Below the pieces are notes generated by a model. The model worked only from the letters and a program-made list of their open reading frames with translations, ran no database searches and was not told the origin of the DNA. A program made the position numbers and the translations under genes. Shown here one piece after another: positions 1 to 8,360 of a stretch of 64,000 nucleotides of DNA. Within the stretch, counting starts at the first letter, position 1; each line of letters opens with the position of its first letter. The stretch comes from Helicobacter pylori. GTDB lineage: Bacteria > Campylobacterota > Campylobacteria > Campylobacterales > Helicobacteraceae. Where the stretch lies: NCBI GenBank assembly GCA_008032935.1, contig CP032039.1:620001-684000 (forward strand), written 5' to 3'.

Positions 1-89
1 TGTTTTCTTGGCAAAGTCGGCAGAACTTCTATTCTGCTACCCAAAACCCTTTCAAGTAGAGTGAGTTCTTTATTGTTATCTTTTGGCAT
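1..89 (-). CDS. 5' end of an unidentified protein, cut by window edge
   Basis: An ATG at 89 (reading leftward) opens a frame that stays open for 29 codons to the window edge, beginning MPKDNNKELTLLERVLGSRI. An AAAGGAT ribosome binding site lies five bases upstream, which supports the start. The peptide is charged, with no signal sequence. I do not recognise the family from so short a piece. It diverges from atpE, with an AT-rich gap of about 260 bases between them that should hold both promoters. Confidence 0.55.
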   Translation of the reverse strand, partial: MPKDNNKELTLLERVLGSRIEVLPTLPRK

Positions 90-351
90 TGTGATCCTTT
101 GTTGTATCTAATTTATTGACCACATCATTATACTACTAATGGATTGTTTTAAGTTTTTAAGGATAACTTATTGCTTAAAGCAAATTTGTTTTTTAAAAAC
201 TTCCTTATTTCTAATAATTTAATAAAAATTTATTATTTTAAAAGAGATTTTAAGCTAGTTTGTATTAGAATAGATTCTTGCTTGTATTTTTGAAAGTAGA
301 GGAACGATTCGAAATGAAAATCAAGCCCAATTTTTGAAACGGAGTGCGAAA

Positions 352-669
352 ATGAAATTTTTAGCGTTATTTTTTCTGGCTTTAGCGGGTGTCGCTTTCG
401 CTCATGATGGTGGAATGGGTGGGATGGATATGATTAAATCCTATTCTATCTTAGGGGCGATGATTGGTTTAGGGATTGCCGCTTTTGGTGGGGCGATCGG
501 CATGGGGAATGCGGCCGCAGCGACCATTACAGGCACAGCGAGAAACCCAGGAGTGGGCGGTAAATTGCTCACAACCATGTTCGTGGCCATGGCGATGATT
601 GAAGCGCAAGTGATTTATACTCTAGTGTTTGCTATTATCGCTATTTATAGTAACCCATTCTTAAGTTAA
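352..669 (+). CDS. atpE: F0F1 ATP synthase subunit c
   Basis: Proteolipid of the F0 rotor ring, which carries protons across the inner membrane to drive ATP synthesis. The 105-residue product has an N-terminal hydrophobic leader ending near VAFAHDGG, then the two-helix hairpin of the family: a glycine/alanine-rich first helix (GAMIGLGIAAFGGAIGMG), the polar loop ARNPG, and a second helix with the conserved ion-binding acidic residue in MAMIEAQVIYTL. I chose ATG 352 over the upstream in-frame TTG at 334 because a GGAG site sits about eight bases before it. The gene stands apart from the rest of the ATP synthase operon, followed directly by tRNA genes. The N-terminal extension with an apparent cleavable leader is longer than the usual c subunit. 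Confidence 0.95.
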   Translation: MKFLALFFLALAGVAFAHDGGMGGMDMIKSYSILGAMIGLGIAAFGGAIGMGNAAAATITGTARNPGVGGKLLTTMFVAMAMIEAQVIYTLVFAIIAIYSNPFLS

Positions 670-692
670 GGGTTTTTTGATGGGCTAAATTA

Positions 693-721
693 TTGCTTAA
701 AAGGCATGATTTAGCTATAAT
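693..721 (+). promoter_or_regulatory. Probable sigma-70 promoter of tRNA-Leu(GAG)
   Basis: A TTGCTT -35-like element (693-698) and a perfect TATAAT -10 (716-721) are separated by 17 bases, and the tRNA starts 18 bases downstream. This is read directly from the sequence; activity is inferred. Confidence 0.65.
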
Positions 722-739
722 ACCTGTTTTAAATTTTTA

Positions 740-826
740 GCACTGGTGGTGGAATTGGTAGACACGCCATCTTGAGGGGGTGGTGGGAGCAATCTCGTGC
801 GAGTTCGAGTCTCGCCCAGTGCACCA
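740..826 (+). tRNA. tRNA-Leu(GAG)
   Basis: An 87-base class II tRNA with a long variable arm. The acceptor stem GCACTGG pairs with CCAGTGC, followed by discriminator A and an encoded CCA. The anticodon stem CCATC/GGTGG encloses loop TTGAGGG, giving anticodon GAG, which reads CUC and CUU leucine codons. The T arm contains GTTCGAGTC. Confidence 0.95.
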
Positions 827-852
827 TTAAGTTTCTTTAAGGAATAAATGGG

Positions 853-858
853 TATAAT
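853..858 (+). promoter_or_regulatory. -10 element for tRNA-Leu(CAA)
   Basis: A perfect TATAAT lies 22 bases before the second leucine tRNA. No good -35 is visible, which is common in Helicobacter. The second tRNA may also be co-transcribed with the first. Confidence 0.5.
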
Positions 859-879
859 CTCACTCTTTGCTTTATACAC

Positions 880-966
880 GCCGAAGTGGTGGAATTGGTA
901 GACACGCTAGACTCAAAATCTGGTGGGAGCAATCCCGTGTCGGTTCGAGTCCGACCTTCGGCACCA
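880..966 (+). tRNA. tRNA-Leu(CAA)
   Basis: An 87-base class II tRNA. Acceptor stem GCCGAAG pairs with CTTCGGC, then A and CCA. Anticodon stem CTAGA/TCTGG encloses CTCAAAA, giving anticodon CAA, which reads UUG. The variable arm and T arm (GGTTCGAGTCC) are well formed. A long open frame starting inside this tRNA is therefore not a gene in its 5' part. Confidence 0.95.
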
Positions 967-1068
967 TTAATAGTTAATAGTAATCTTTTTCAATCTGCTT
1001 TTTATTTTTTCATTAAAATAGTTTTATCCCAAATAAATGCCAAATCAATGTGGATTAGTGGGTTTTTT

Positions 1069-1194
1069 AAGCCTTTTTTAAAGGATTGTTTAATCCATTA
1101 TAATAAGGAGTGTGAGTTTAGGTATAATGACAAGAAAAATTTGCATCAAGTTTTATTGGAATGGATGAGAAAAAATCTGCTTAAGTCATGTTGA
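1069..1194 (+). pseudogene. Decayed 3' end of a transposase-like gene
   Basis: An open stretch ends with KECEFRYNDKKNLHQVLLEW and then MRKNLLKSC before the stop. The motif ECEFRYN followed by NLxQVLLEW resembles, from memory, the C-terminal end of IS1595/ISXO2-type transposases. No start codon, upstream catalytic domain or inverted repeat is visible, because a tRNA gene lies immediately upstream. A related degraded fragment occurs at 29382-29450, sharing RY, NL.QVLLEW and RK. I infer relics of a former dispersed mobile element; the family assignment is tentative. Confidence 0.4.
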
Positions 1195-1224
1195 TTCAAA
1201 TATATTCCAACCGGAGACTCTGTC

Positions 1225-1740
1225 ATGCTAGATTTGTCTTATAGCCTGGAGCGTGTCTTGCAAGAAGACCCGGCAGCTAGGAATAAGTGGGAGGTGCTCT
1301 TGCTTTATCCGGGCATTCATGCACTGCTTTGTTACCGCCTAGCGCATGCGTTGCACAAGAAAGGGTTTTATTTTATTGCACGCGCGCTTTCTCAGTTAGC
1401 GCGCTTTATCACTGGGATAGAAATCCACCCTGGCGCTAAGATTGGGAGAGGGCTTTTTATTGATCATGGCATGGGTGTGGTGATTGGCGAGACCACAGAA
1501 ATTGGGGATGATGTTACCATTTATCATGGCGTAACTCTAGGGGGCACGGGCAAGTTTAAGGGCAAGCGCCACCCTACTTTAGGCAACCGAGTGGTAGTGG
1601 GGGCAGGGGCTAAGGTCTTGGGCGCGATTTGCGTGGGCGATGATGTGAGGATTGGGGCTAATGCGGTGGTGCTTTCAGATTTACCTACGGGTTCTACGGC
1701 TGTAGGCGCTAAAGCTAAAACCATCACAAAGGATCATTAA
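1225..1740 (+). CDS. cysE: Serine O-acetyltransferase
   Basis: Acetylates L-serine with acetyl-CoA to give O-acetylserine, the carbon skeleton for cysteine. The 171-residue protein is the short form of the family. An N-terminal helical region (about 1-65) is followed by the left-handed beta-helix made of hexapeptide repeats, including [20 protein letters not shown] and the loop with catalytic-type histidines in DHGMG and [15 protein letters not shown] site precedes the ATG. Its position just before iceA is the classical H. pylori arrangement. The C-terminal tail used for cysteine feedback and CysK binding in enteric CysE is short here (KAKTITKDH). Confidence 0.93.
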   Translation: MLDLSYSLERVLQEDPAARNKWEVLLLYPGIHALLCYRLAHALHKKGFYFIARALSQLARFITGIEIHPGAKIGRGLFIDHGMGVVIGETTEIGDDVTIYHGVTLGGTGKFKGKRHPTLGNRVVVGAGAKVLGAICVGDDVRIGANAVVLSDLPTGSTAVGAKAKTITKDH

Positions 1741-1831
1741 TTTTAAATAAGCGGTTGGAGTTTGCGCCATGCGGGTTATTTTGAAATAAATTGATTAGAA
1801 TTTATGAAATTTTATAGAGAGAATTTTAAAG

Positions 1832-2518
1832 ATGAATAAAAGTAAAAAAGAATTATTTTTGGAACTTGCACAACCTGATAAAACAGGGTGAGTCGTTGGG
1901 TAAGCGTTACAAAATTTGTAGGAAAATACCAAGGATTACAGCTAGGTAATGGGGGGAGTTGGTGTAGGAACAACTTATCTTTAGCTAAAGAATTTAATTT
2001 GGAGTTTGATAAAGGGCAAACTCTAGGGAATTTTATTGATAGAATACGCTTGAATGGCTATAATACCGAATGTGTTTTTAACCAAAGTATCCGTCAAGAC
2101 ATTAAAAACCACTATAAGCAACAATGTTGCACGATGTGCGGTGCGTGCGGCAATTCTGAAAACACTCAAATAGAAGTGGATCATAAAGACGGCCGCAAGG
2201 ATGATTCAAGAGTTTCTGATTCAAACGCACAGACTTTTGATGATTTTCAGGCTTTATGCAAAGCTTGTAATGACAAGAAACGCCAGATTTGTAAAGAATG
2301 CAAAGAGACTGGCTATAGATTTGATGCAACAAAAATTCCTGGCAATCATTATCCTTTTTATGAAGGGGAGGCTTGAATATGACGGCTGTGTGGGTTGTTA
2401 CCAGTATGACCCCATACAATACAGGAAAACTTGTAATGATAGGATATACAATGAAGGGTATCAAAAAGGCTATGGTGATGGGTATCAAATTGGATACCAT
2501 CAAAAAACTACTTTATAG
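1832..2518 (+). pseudogene. iceA1: iceA1, NlaIII-like restriction endonuclease, two frameshifts
   Basis: The intact product would be a CATG-specific type II endonuclease homologous to NlaIII; iceA1 is an ulcer-associated marker gene of H. pylori. The ATG at 1832 opens MNKSKKELFLELAQPDKTG and hits TGA at 1889. The frame resumes one base off as VSRWVSVTKFVGKYQG from 1888, so one G is missing from a short G run (1886-1888). That frame carries the HNH-like zinc region (CCTMCGACGN, then EVDHKDGRKDD, then CKACNDKK and CKECKE) and runs into a stop at 2374-2376. The C-terminal part (RLEYDGCVGCYQYDP to HQKTTL) continues in the first frame, so an extra G is present in the run at about 2364-2369. The two shifts cancel, and 1832-2518 is exactly 229 codons, the full length I recall for iceA1. 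The middle frame could be translated from GTG 1888 as a truncated protein. Confidence 0.88.
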
Positions 2519-2526
2519 CGGTTGCA

Positions 2527-3516
2527 ATGAACTACATCGGCTCTAAATACAAGCTCATTCCCTTTATTAAAGAAAATATCCATGCGGTTGCGGGCAATGA
2601 TCTCTCTGGCACGATTTTTTGTGATCTGTTCGCTGGGACGGGCATTGTGGGGCGCGCGTTTAAAAAAGTCGTTAATAAGGTTATTTCTAATGATTTGGAA
2701 TATTATAGCTTTGTTTTGAATCAAAATTATATCGGCAATATCCAAGAAATCCCTAATCAAGAAGAGCTTATTGATAGGCTTAATAGCGTTGCTTTAAAAA
2801 AGGGTTTTATTCATTCGCATTATTCTTTAGGGGGGAGTTCAAGGCAGTATTTTAGCGAAACAAACGCTCAAAAAATTGATGCGGTGCGTCTAAAAATTGA
2901 AGAGCTTAAACTTTCTCAAAACATTGATAATCATGCATATTATTTTTTGCTCGCATCGCTATTAGAAAGCGCGGACAAGGTGGCTAACACCGCTTCAGTG
3001 TATGGGGCTTTTTTAAAACGCCTTAAAAAAAGCGCTCAAAAAGAACTCATCTTAAAAGGCGCTCATTTTGATGTGAGTTTAAACGCTAATGAAGTGTACC
3101 AGCAGGATTCTAATGATTTGATTGGAAAGATTTCAGGGGATATTTTGTATTTAGACCCCCCTTACAATGCGAGACAATACGGGGCGAATTACCATTTATT
3201 GAACACGATTGCTGCTTATACGCCCTTTGCTCCAAAAGGCAAAACCGGCTTGCCTAATTACCAGAAATCCTCTTTTTGCTCTCGTTCTCAAATCTTAAAC
3301 GCTTTTGAAAATTTAATCAAAAAAGCGCGATTCAAATATATTTTTTTAAGCTATAACAATGAAGGGCTTATGAGCGAGACAGAGATTAAAAATATTTTAA
3401 AAAAATACGGCACTTACTCCTTAATGACCAAAACCTACATGCGTTTTAAAGCGGATAACAAACGCGCCCACAAAGCCGCACACACCAAAGAGTGTTTGCA
3501 TATTCTTATCAAATAA
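2527..3516 (+). CDS. hpyIM: CATG-specific adenine DNA methyltransferase
   Basis: Partner methyltransferase of the iceA1 system, an M.NlaIII homolog expected to make N6-methyladenine in CATG. The 329-residue protein has MNYIGSKYKLIPFI at the N terminus, the S-adenosylmethionine motif CDLFAGTGIVGRAF near residue 36, and the catalytic motif DPPYNARQYGANYH near residue 210, consistent with a D12-class enzyme. The ATG follows the iceA1 stop by eight bases, so the two genes are an operon. All motifs are intact. With the endonuclease broken, this enzyme would act as a solitary methyltransferase, affecting gene expression and protecting DNA against CATG cutters. Confidence 0.92.
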   Translation: MNYIGSKYKLIPFIKENIHAVAGNDLSGTIFCDLFAGTGIVGRAFKKVVNKVISNDLEYYSFVLNQNYIGNIQEIPNQEELIDRLNSVALKKGFIHSHYSLGGSSRQYFSETNAQKIDAVRLKIEELKLSQNIDNHAYYFLLASLLESADKVANTASVYGAFLKRLKKSAQKELILKGAHFDVSLNANEVYQQDSNDLIGKISGDILYLDPPYNARQYGANYHLLNTIAAYTPFAPKGKTGLPNYQKSSFCSRSQILNAFENLIKKARFKYIFLSYNNEGLMSETEIKNILKKYGTYSLMTKTYMRFKADNKRAHKAAHTKECLHILIK

Positions 3517-3716
3517 GAGTCAAAACAGCCCAACCTTTAAGAACGAGCTTTAAGTTAAAAGTCTAAAGAGCGTTAGAGTTTTTAAATGAGGCTTTAGCAG
3601 GCGGTATTTGATTAAAACCAATCCAAGATACTCCAATAATGATAAAAATAATCGCTTAAATACCGCTTGAATAAGGTAAAATGAAGCCAAAATAAGCCTA
3701 TAAAAAAGGGGAAATC

Positions 3717-4385
3717 ATGGTGCTTGAAGTGGTTTTATGGGATTTTGATGGCGTGATTTTTGACAGCATGCATTTAAAAAATGAAGGGTTTAAGGCGTTG
3801 TTTCAAAAGCATGGCAACAAGAATCAAGAGAGTTTGAAGCGATTTGAAGTTTATCACTATCAAAGTGGGGGGATTTCAAGGAATGAAAAAATCCAATATT
3901 TTTATAACGAGATTTTAAAAACCCCTATCGATCAAGAAGAAGTGGATGCATTAGCCCTAGAGTTTGGCACTATCATAGAACAAAAGCTTTTTGATAGGGA
4001 GCATTTGAACAGCGAAGTGATGGCGTTTATTGATGAGCATTATAAAAATTATATTTTCCATATCGCTTCAGCGGCTTTGCATAGCGAATTGCAAGTGTTG
4101 TGCGAGTTTTTAGGGATTACTAAGTATTTTAGGAGCGTTGAAGGGAGTCCGCCTAATAAACCCAAGATCATCGCTAATATCATTCAAAAATACGCCTATA
4201 ACCCAAGCCGCATGCTAATGATAGGCGATAGTGTCAATGACTATGAAAGCGCTCAAGCTAATGAAGTGGCGTTTTTGGGTTACAACAGCAAGGTTTTGAA
4301 AAATTTAGTGGGTCAAAACGGCTATCAAGGGAAGTATTTGGAGAGCTTTAAGGGGTTTGATTTACAAAACTTCAAGCAAGAATAA
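3717..4385 (+). CDS. HAD-superfamily hydrolase, phosphatase-like
   Basis: A 222-residue haloacid-dehalogenase-fold phosphatase. Motif I is WDFDGVIFDS near residue 8, with nucleophile Asp and acid/base Asp. Motif II is the IASAAL strand near residue 116. The lysine of motif III lies in PPNKPKII, and motif IV is MLMIGDSVNDYESA near residue 163. The cap domain is helical (residues about 20-85), as in phosphoglycolate phosphatase and beta-phosphoglucomutase relatives. An AAGGGG site precedes the ATG. The substrate cannot be read from the sequence. It converges with the ABC exporter gene; I remember it as HP1207. Confidence 0.85.
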   Translation: MVLEVVLWDFDGVIFDSMHLKNEGFKALFQKHGNKNQESLKRFEVYHYQSGGISRNEKIQYFYNEILKTPIDQEEVDALALEFGTIIEQKLFDREHLNSEVMAFIDEHYKNYIFHIASAALHSELQVLCEFLGITKYFRSVEGSPPNKPKIIANIIQKYAYNPSRMLMIGDSVNDYESAQANEVAFLGYNSKVLKNLVGQNGYQGKYLESFKGFDLQNFKQE

Positions 4386-4395
4386 AGCCAGCTGA

Positions 4396-6132
4396 TTAGT
4401 CAAGATTGTCTTTGTGTTGGCTCATGTCAATGATGACTTCACAGCGTTCAATCGTGCTTAAGCGGTGGGCGATAACGATCAGAGTTTTATTTTTAGCGAT
4501 TTGATAGATTTCATCCATGATTTTACTCTCGGTTTCATTGTCTAGGGCCGAAGTGGCTTCATCTAAAACCAAAATTTCAGGGTTATCGTATAAGGCTCTT
4601 GCAATGCCTATGCGCTGTTTTTGACCGCCACTAAGCTTAGCACCCCCTTCGCCCACTTGGGTTTTAAGGCCCTCATGCTCGCATAAAAAATCATAAATAT
4701 GAGCCATTTTGCACACCTTAATCAAGCGTTTTTCATCTATGGCGCTCCCAAAAGCGATATTATCCCCCACAGTGCCATCAAAAAGGTAAATATTTTGGGG
4801 GATATAGCCTATTTTTTTACGCCATGAGCGCCTGTTTTCGTTGGTTAAAAGGGTGTTATCAATAAAAATTTCCCCACTTTTAGGGTAGGTAAGCCCCATA
4901 ATAATATCCGCCAGCGTGGATTTTCCGCACCCGCTATGGCCTATGAGAGCGACTTTTTGACCTTTTTGAATGGTGAGGTTAAAATTCTTTAAAACCGGGT
5001 GTTTTGGCTTATAAGCGAATGAAATGTTTTGGAGAGTGATTTTTTTATTAAAGTCTAAAGGGACTAAATCCTCTTCAACGATGGTTTTAGTAAGGCTTTT
5101 AAAAACAATGTTGGTCGCAAGTTGGTTGTAAGCGATTTCATTATATTGATTCAAAACGCCAGTAACAGAAGGGAGCGTGCGATAAAGCGCTAGAGCATAC
5201 ATAGAAATGGTAGGAAGCACCATTTTAGCTTCGCCGTATTTGAATAAAATGTAAGCGACCGCTAAAATCAACAAACTAAAACCCACCGTTTCTAATGAAT
5301 ACCTGGGGACTACTTGCAAAGTAGCGTAAATGATCTCAGTGTCATGGGCTTTACGGCTATTTTCTCCAAAAAGCTTGTGGGCTTCTTCGTGGTTGTCTTT
5401 GAGTTTAGTGATTTTGAAATTGCTGAAAAATTTGGAAAAAACCTTAAGCGTTTGCGCCCTAGATTTTGCCGCTATCTCGCCCTTTTTTTGAATAAGAATG
5501 GTGATTTTTTTAGTGATGATAAAAATTTGTATAGAGATGATTAGAGTGAATACAAGCGTTAACTTCCAGTTAGTGATTAATAGCGTGGAATAGAAAAAAA
5601 CGATCACGGTTAATTCAGTGAGTAGATTCAAAAAAGCGTTAAAGCTCATAAACATGCCATCCGCTTTATTATTGATAATATCTCTTAAAGAATCCAAGTT
5701 GTGGTTAAGGTGGGAGAGGTAGTTGCTTTTAATGTGCTGTAAAAAAAGTTGTTGCTTGATTTGATAAGCTTTCTTGTTGGAAAAACGCCCTTTCAAATAA
5801 GTGAAAGACACCCCATAAAACATCCTGAACAAATAAATCCCTACTAAGCAAAAACTAAAGAAATACATGAGGCGAACGGGAGATGAAAAATGGAAAAAAT
5901 CATAGACCATTTTCCAATCTTTATCGTCTAAAGCCCTGCTGGGATCGGAAGCGAGAGTGATAAAAGGCATTAGGAGGGTTAGAGACATCACTTCCACAAA
6001 AGAAGAAAAAACCGCCATCAGCACAAGCAGGAAAAAAACCATTTTTTCCTTGAAAGTGATGAGCATGTAGATTTGCTTTAAAGAGCGCAAAAAGTATTTT
6101 AAAGTAGAAATTTTATGTTTTTTTTTCGCCAT
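4396..6132 (-). CDS. ABC transporter, fused membrane and ATPase (exporter type)
   Basis: A 578-residue half-transporter. Residues about 25-330 hold the hydrophobic segments of an ABC exporter membrane domain. The C-terminal ATPase has Walker A GHSGCGKST, Q-loop PQNIYLFDGTV, signature LSGGQKQR, Walker B ILVLDEATSALD and the switch histidine in VIAHRLSTI. It would work as a homodimer in the inner membrane. Relatives export lipids, peptides or drugs; HP1206 is annotated as a multidrug resistance protein, but the substrate is not visible here. It stands alone on the minus strand between the HAD gene and the divergent tRNA cluster. Confidence 0.88.
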   Translation of the reverse strand: MAKKKHKISTLKYFLRSLKQIYMLITFKEKMVFFLLVLMAVFSSFVEVMSLTLLMPFITLASDPSRALDDKDWKMVYDFFHFSSPVRLMYFFSFCLVGIYLFRMFYGVSFTYLKGRFSNKKAYQIKQQLFLQHIKSNYLSHLNHNLDSLRDIINNKADGMFMSFNAFLNLLTELTVIVFFYSTLLITNWKLTLVFTLIISIQIFIITKKITILIQKKGEIAAKSRAQTLKVFSKFFSNFKITKLKDNHEEAHKLFGENSRKAHDTEIIYATLQVVPRYSLETVGFSLLILAVAYILFKYGEAKMVLPTISMYALALYRTLPSVTGVLNQYNEIAYNQLATNIVFKSLTKTIVEEDLVPLDFNKKITLQNISFAYKPKHPVLKNFNLTIQKGQKVALIGHSGCGKSTLADIIMGLTYPKSGEIFIDNTLLTNENRRSWRKKIGYIPQNIYLFDGTVGDNIAFGSAIDEKRLIKVCKMAHIYDFLCEHEGLKTQVGEGGAKLSGGQKQRIGIARALYDNPEILVLDEATSALDNETESKIMDEIYQIAKNKTLIVIAHRLSTIERCEVIIDMSQHKDNLD

Positions 6133-6264
6133 AATTTAAGTGTCCATAAATTCCTTTATATGTAATAAGCTTTGAGCTGTGTTAAGCCAAATTGAGCTAG
6201 ATTATAGCTAAATTTTAACCATGCTCTGTGCCATACGAATAATTTAGCTTTCCGTCATCATTTC

Positions 6265-6294
6265 TTGACAAGTCAAGTATAAAACTGCTATAAT
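6265..6294 (+). promoter_or_regulatory. Strong promoter of the tRNA-tufA cluster
   Basis: Consensus -35 TTGACA (6265-6270) and consensus -10 TATAAT (6289-6294) with an 18-base spacer lie 25 bases before tRNA-Thr. This is the closest match to the sigma-70 consensus I saw in the window, fitting a stable-RNA operon. Confidence 0.8.
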
Positions 6295-6318
6295 CCCAAG
6301 TCTTTGATTATTTTAGTT

Positions 6319-6394
6319 GCTGGCTTAGCTCAGTTGGTAGAGCAGCTGCCTTGTAAGCAGCAGGTCGGGGGTTCAAGTCCCTTAGCCAGCTCCA
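6319..6394 (+). tRNA. tRNA-Thr(TGT)
   Basis: A 76-base tRNA. Acceptor GCTGGCT pairs with AGCCAGC, then T and CCA. Anticodon stem GCTGC/GCAGC encloses CTTGTAA, giving anticodon TGT. The T arm has GGTTCAAGTCC. It is first of a four-tRNA cluster leading to tufA. Confidence 0.95.
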
Positions 6395-6421
6395 GTTAAA
6401 ATGTTATTTTGCGAAGTTTTT

Positions 6422-6506
<85 letters not shown>

Positions 6507-6522
6507 TTTTGTTTTTTTAGAT

Positions 6523-6599
6523 GCGGGAATAGCTCAGTTGGCTAGAGCATCAGCCTTCCAAGCTGAGGGTCGCGGGTTCGAGTCCCGTTTCCCGCTCCA
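6523..6599 (+). tRNA. tRNA-Gly(TCC)
   Basis: A 77-base tRNA. Acceptor GCGGGAA pairs with TTCCCGC, then T and CCA. Anticodon stem CAGC/GCTG encloses the loop containing TCC. The T arm has GGTTCGAGTCC. Confidence 0.95.
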
Positions 6600-6629
6600 T
6601 TTTTAGGATAACATTTTAGTTTTTGAGAC

Positions 6630-6704
6630 GCCTATATAGCTCAGAGGCAGAGCACTTCCTTGGTAAGGAAGAGGTCGGCGGTTCAATTCCGCTTATAGGC
6701 TCCA
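6630..6704 (+). tRNA. tRNA-Thr(GGT)
   Basis: A 75-base tRNA. Acceptor GCCTATA pairs with TATAGGC, then T and CCA. Anticodon stem CTTCC/GGAAG encloses TTGGTAA, giving GGT. The cluster order Thr-Tyr-Gly-Thr-tufA recalls the thrU-tyrU-glyT-thrT-tufB operon of Escherichia coli. Confidence 0.95.
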
Positions 6705-6728
6705 GTTTATAATCTCTTGAATGGCGAT

Positions 6729-6744
6729 AAGACAAAAATGTCTT
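6729..6744 (+). terminator. Hairpin between tRNA-Thr and tufA
   Basis: AAGACA pairs with TGTCTT around an AAAA loop, with a weak T-rich tail (AAATTTTG). It may be a partial terminator or processing site separating the tRNAs from tufA, which has its own -10 downstream. The stem is short. Confidence 0.35.
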
Positions 6745-6787
6745 AAATTTTGTGGTAGCATTTAGGAATACTTAGGATTTTGTTTAG

Positions 6788-6793
6788 TATAAT
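6788..6793 (+). promoter_or_regulatory. -10 element of tufA
   Basis: A perfect TATAAT, 37 bases before the tufA ATG, preceded by a T/A-rich stretch. It suggests that tufA has its own promoter besides read-through from the tRNAs. Confidence 0.55.
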
Positions 6794-6830
6794 TCTAAAA
6801 TCCATTTCAAAAAATTAAGGAGAAATACAA

Positions 6831-8030
6831 ATGGCAAAAGAAAAGTTTAACAGAACTAAGCCGCATGTTAATATTGGAACCATTGGGCATGTAGACCATG
6901 GTAAAACGACTTTGAGTGCAGCGATTTCAGCGGTGCTTTCTTTGAAAGGTCTTGCAGAAATGAAAGACTATGATAATATTGATAACGCCCCTGAAGAAAA
7001 AGAAAGAGGGATCACTATCGCTACTTCTCACATTGAATATGAGACTGAAAACAGACACTATGCGCATGTGGATTGCCCAGGACACGCTGACTATGTAAAA
7101 AACATGATCACCGGTGCGGCGCAAATGGACGGAGCGATTTTGGTTGTTTCTGCAGCTGATGGTCCTATGCCTCAAACCAGAGAGCATATCTTATTGTCTC
7201 GTCAAGTAGGCGTGCCTCACATCGTTGTTTTCTTAAACAAACAAGACATGGTAGATGACCAAGAATTGTTAGAGCTTGTGGAAATGGAAGTACGCGAATT
7301 GTTGAGCGCGTATGAATTCCCTGGCGATGACACTCCTATCATAGCGGGTTCAGCTTTGAGAGCTTTAGAAGAAGCAAAGGCTGGTAATGTGGGTGAATGG
7401 GGTGAAAAAGTGCTTAAGCTCATGGCTGAAGTGGATGCCTATATCCCTACTCCAGAAAGAGACACTGAAAAAACTTTCTTGATGCCGGTTGAAGATGTGT
7501 TCTCTATTGCGGGTAGAGGGACTGTGGTTACAGGTAGGATTGAAAGAGGTGTGGTGAAAGTAGGCGATGAAGTGGAAATCGTTGGTATCAGACCTACACA
7601 AAAAACGACTGTAACCGGTGTAGAAATGTTTAGGAAAGAGTTGGAAAAAGGTGAAGCCGGCGATAATGTGGGCGTGCTTTTAAGAGGAACTAAAAAAGAA
7701 GAAGTAGAACGCGGTATGGTTCTATGCAAACCAGGTTCTATCACTCCGCACAAGAAATTTGAGGGAGAAATTTATGTCCTTTCTAAAGAAGAAGGCGGGA
7801 GACACACTCCATTCTTCACCAATTACCGCCCGCAATTCTATGTGCGCACAACTGATGTGACTGGCTCTATCACCCTTCCTGAAGGCGTAGAAATGGTTAT
7901 GCCTGGCGATAATGTTAAAATCACTGTAGAATTGATTAGCCCTGTTGCGTTAGAGTTGGGAACTAAATTTGCGATTCGTGAAGGCGGTAGGACTGTTGGT
8001 GCTGGTGTTGTGAGTAATATTATTGAATAA
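6831..8030 (+). CDS. tufA: Elongation factor Tu
   Basis: GTPase that brings aminoacyl-tRNA to the ribosome. The 399-residue protein shows G1 [10 protein letters not shown]2 [14 protein letters not shown]3 [10 protein letters not shown]4 NKQDMVD and G5 SALRAL, followed by the two beta-barrel domains ([18 protein letters not shown] and the C-terminal VAVGAGVV-like end, here [12 protein letters not shown]). An AAGGAG site precedes the ATG. It starts the long translation and transcription block that runs to fusA. Codon use is even and there is no disruption. Confidence 0.98.
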   Translation: MAKEKFNRTKPHVNIGTIGHVDHGKTTLSAAISAVLSLKGLAEMKDYDNIDNAPEEKERGITIATSHIEYETENRHYAHVDCPGHADYVKNMITGAAQMDGAILVVSAADGPMPQTREHILLSRQVGVPHIVVFLNKQDMVDDQELLELVEMEVRELLSAYEFPGDDTPIIAGSALRALEEAKAGNVGEWGEKVLKLMAEVDAYIPTPERDTEKTFLMPVEDVFSIAGRGTVVTGRIERGVVKVGDEVEIVGIRPTQKTTVTGVEMFRKELEKGEAGDNVGVLLRGTKKEEVERGMVLCKPGSITPHKKFEGEIYVLSKEEGGRHTPFFTNYRPQFYVRTTDVTGSITLPEGVEMVMPGDNVKITVELISPVALELGTKFAIREGGRTVGAGVVSNIIE

Positions 8031-8086
8031 TCTTACTCATATGGAAGTGAAAAAGTTACCATAAAGGTCGCTAATAAAGGGTTATC

Positions 8087-8245
8087 ATGAAAGTTAAAAT
8101 AGGGTTGAAGTGTTCTGATTGCGAAGATATCAATTACAGCACCACTAAGAACGCCAAGACTAACACTGAAAAACTGGAGCTTAAAAAGTTCTGCCCAAGG
8201 GAAAATAAGCACACTCTTCATAAAGAAATTAAATTGAAGAGTTAG
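8087..8245 (+). CDS. rpmG: 50S ribosomal protein L33
   Basis: A 52-residue basic protein, [20 protein letters not shown], then [19 protein letters not shown], which matches L33. It has one complete CxxC pair and a single cysteine in the second position (FCPREN), so the four-cysteine zinc ribbon of zinc-binding L33 is incomplete. It lies between tufA and tRNA-Trp, as in many epsilonproteobacteria. An AAAGGG site precedes the ATG. Confidence 0.93.
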   Translation: MKVKIGLKCSDCEDINYSTTKNAKTNTEKLELKKFCPRENKHTLHKEIKLKS

Positions 8246-8284
8246 CTCTTTCTTTTGCATTGCAATTTAAAGGGAGGGGAGGTT

Positions 8285-8360
8285 AGGTCAGTAGCTCCAA
8301 TGGTAGAGCGTCGGTCTCCAAAACCGGTTGTTGGGGGTTCGAGTCCCTCCTGGCCTGCCA
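8285..8360 (+). tRNA. tRNA-Trp(CCA)
   Basis: A 76-base tRNA embedded between rpmG and secE. Acceptor AGGTCAG pairs with CTGGCCT (one G-T pair), then G and CCA. Anticodon stem TCGGT/ACCGG encloses CTCCAAA, giving CCA. It is the only tryptophan tRNA seen here. Confidence 0.95.

Noticed and set aside
886..1194. 102-codon open frame starting MVELVDTLDSKSGGSN
   Set aside because: Its first part is tRNA-Leu(CAA) read as protein, a classic artefact. Only the last 40 codons were kept, as a possible transposase remnant.
2102..2503. 133-codon minus-strand frame across iceA1
   Set aside because: Antisense shadow of the iceA1 coding region; no known family.
1741..3520. Genomic island around iceA1
   Set aside because: The restriction-modification pair is a known variable locus, but no integrase, direct repeats or attachment site is visible at its edges.
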